From: Desulfonauticus sp.
GTDB taxonomy: Bacteria; Desulfobacterota; Desulfovibrionia; Desulfovibrionales; Desulfonatronovibrionaceae
DNA length: 64,000 bases
Direction of reading: 5' to 3'
Assembly (NCBI GenBank): GCA_030950395.1
Contig: JAUZRP010000006.1
Location: 62,001 to 126,000 of the forward strand
A program made the position numbers and the translations under genes. Of this stretch, positions 63,173-64,000 are shown piece after piece. Each line of letters opens with the position of its first letter. Within the stretch, counting starts at the first letter, position 1. The notes under the pieces are model-generated. The model saw only the letters and a list, made by a program, of their open reading frames with translations, was not told where the DNA came from and made no database searches.

Positions 63173-64000
63173 TCAGCCCTTAAAAGACTTTAACTGATAA
63201 AAAACTGCCCGCAAATAACGTTTGGGGACAAAGAGATCTGTTATGCCAGTTAGAGACTCTGTAGATCCAATAATAAGATAGCCATCTGGTTGCATCACCT
63301 GAGCAATGCGTTCAAATAATTTTTTCTTATCCTTAGGCGAAAAATAAATAGCAACGTTTCTACAAAAAATAACGTCAAATTTGCCCAACCCAGAAAAAGG
63401 TTGCATTAAATTAATTTTTCTAAAAGTTACCATGGCTCTTAGTTCATCTTTAATTCTCCAATTACCATCTGGAGTAGGATTAAAATACTTTCTTAACTTA
63501 TCCGGCGGCAATCCCCTTTCTATTTCAAATTTATTGTATTTCCCATAACTGGCCTTAGCAATGGCTTCATCAGATATATCCGTGCCTAAAATAGTAATGT
63601 TGTATTTATCTAAATCAGGAATAACCTCTCTAACTGCTATGGCTATACTATAAACTTCTTGTCCAGTAGAGCAAGCAGCACTCCAGATTCTGATTTTTAT
63701 AGGCAAGTATTTAGAAGTGGTTTTAGATCTTCTATCGATTAAATCAGGTAAAATTTTAAACTTTAACAAATCAAAAGGAGCTTGATCTCTAAAAAATAAA
63801 GTTTCTTTAGTGGTAATTGCGTCAATTATAGCCTTTTCTATTCGCTTAGAGGGATCTTTTAAAGCCTTTTGATATAATTCTAAATAGGAATTTACCTTTT
63901 CCTGTTTTAAAAGAGGTTTTAATCTACTCTCTAATAAATAGGTCTTTGAAGGTTCAAGATAAATTCCTGAAATTTTATAAATATATTCACTAAGAACTTT
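63173..64000 (-). CDS. cheR: CheR-type MCP glutamate methyltransferase, partial (N-terminus beyond right edge)
   Basis: The frame stays open from the stop at 63173 to the right edge, giving 275 residues; the N-terminal start is off the window. An internal TTG at 63769 is not the real start, because conserved CheR sequence (ISGIYLEPSKTYLLESRL, ETLFFRD) lies upstream of it. The AdoMet site IRIWSAACSTGQEVYSIA, LGTDISDEAIAKA, and FCRNVAIYFS with IGSTESLTG are present. It methylates chemoreceptor glutamates. No other chemotaxis gene is visible. Confidence 0.94.
   Translation of the reverse strand, partial: KVLSEYIYKISGIYLEPSKTYLLESRLKPLLKQEKVNSYLELYQKALKDPSKRIEKAIIDAITTKETLFFRDQAPFDLLKFKILPDLIDRRSKTTSKYLPIKIRIWSAACSTGQEVYSIAIAVREVIPDLDKYNITILGTDISDEAIAKASYGKYNKFEIERGLPPDKLRKYFNPTPDGNWRIKDELRAMVTFRKINLMQPFSGLGKFDVIFCRNVAIYFSPKDKKKLFERIAQVMQPDGYLIIGSTESLTGITDLFVPKRYLRAVFYQLKSFKG

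Noticed and set aside
1-64000. CRISPR arrays, transposases, integrases or rRNA operons.
   Set aside because: No regular direct-repeat array, no transposase or integrase motif and no rRNA sequence could be seen.

Overview
The window looks like a low-GC deltaproteobacterial sulfate reducer of the Desulfovibrio type, probably at least moderately thermophilic; this is inferred from gene content, not from a marker gene. Pointers are a very large pyruvate carboxylase with a C-terminal zinc ribbon, an enlarged PEP synthase, a split archaeal-type glutamate synthase with an Fe-S subunit and an FAD oxidoreductase, a stand-alone [FeFe] hydrogenase-like protein, a clpS-clpA-aat neighbourhood, a TtuA-type tRNA thiolation pair and a heme-carrying NtrC-type two-component system. 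Nearly all the sequence is ordinary chromosomal backbone with short intergenic gaps.

Layout. 1-3262 (minus): glutamate synthase-like module (FAD oxidoreductase cut by the left edge, 4Fe-4S protein, FMN domain). 3338-9065 (plus): folC, a tRNA-Arg(CCU) on the other strand, a c-di-GMP enzyme, an unknown gene and a GT9 glycosyltransferase. 9024-14195 (minus): clpS-clpA and aat, separated by a foreign-looking three-gene insert (9918-11295). 14290-15742 (minus): lipB-lipA. 15963-22374 (plus): tkt-glpX, [FeFe] hydrogenase-like gene, speD-speE behind a structured leader with a 21-codon ORF. 22492-37588 (minus): PEP synthase, then an envelope cluster (FecR-domain protein, DUF2066-like protein, SLH lipoprotein, LPP20-like protein, TPR protein, Tat-exported amidase, SpoIID), then miaA-coaD-rsmD and an MBL-fold nuclease. 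37601-41738 (minus): acyl-CoA synthetase with XRE-cupin regulator, pdxA, Nudix. 41899-49492: GT9, Sua5, a sigma-54-promoted small gene, thpR, CinA-C, and a sigma-54 response regulator with its heme sensor kinase. 49732-56593: ABC-class ATPase, nadD, FetAB-like exporter, and an unfamiliar trio (PP-loop ATPase, ApgM-like phosphomutase, PHP phosphoesterase). 56806-64000: ThiS-like carrier plus TtuA, ndk-proC, pyruvate carboxylase, CheR (cut by the right edge).

Main discovery. The insert between clpA and aat encodes, in order, an ADP-ribosyltransferase-like protein (HGTT and GVYF motifs), a 117-residue protein, and a SecB-like chaperone. This is the architecture of the anti-phage toxin-antitoxin-chaperone system CmdTAC. 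The outer two genes are each broken by one frameshift inside a poly(A) tract, and in both cases one extra A restores a full-length protein, while the middle, antitoxin-position gene is intact with a good ribosome binding site. The locus is therefore decaying, phase-variable, dependent on -1 slippage, or affected by sequence error.

Metabolic theme: pyruvate carboxylase, PEP synthase, transketolase and class II fructose-1,6-bisphosphatase together support gluconeogenesis and pentose synthesis from C2/C3 units. SpeD/SpeE make polyamines. LipA/LipB make lipoate from octanoyl-ACP.
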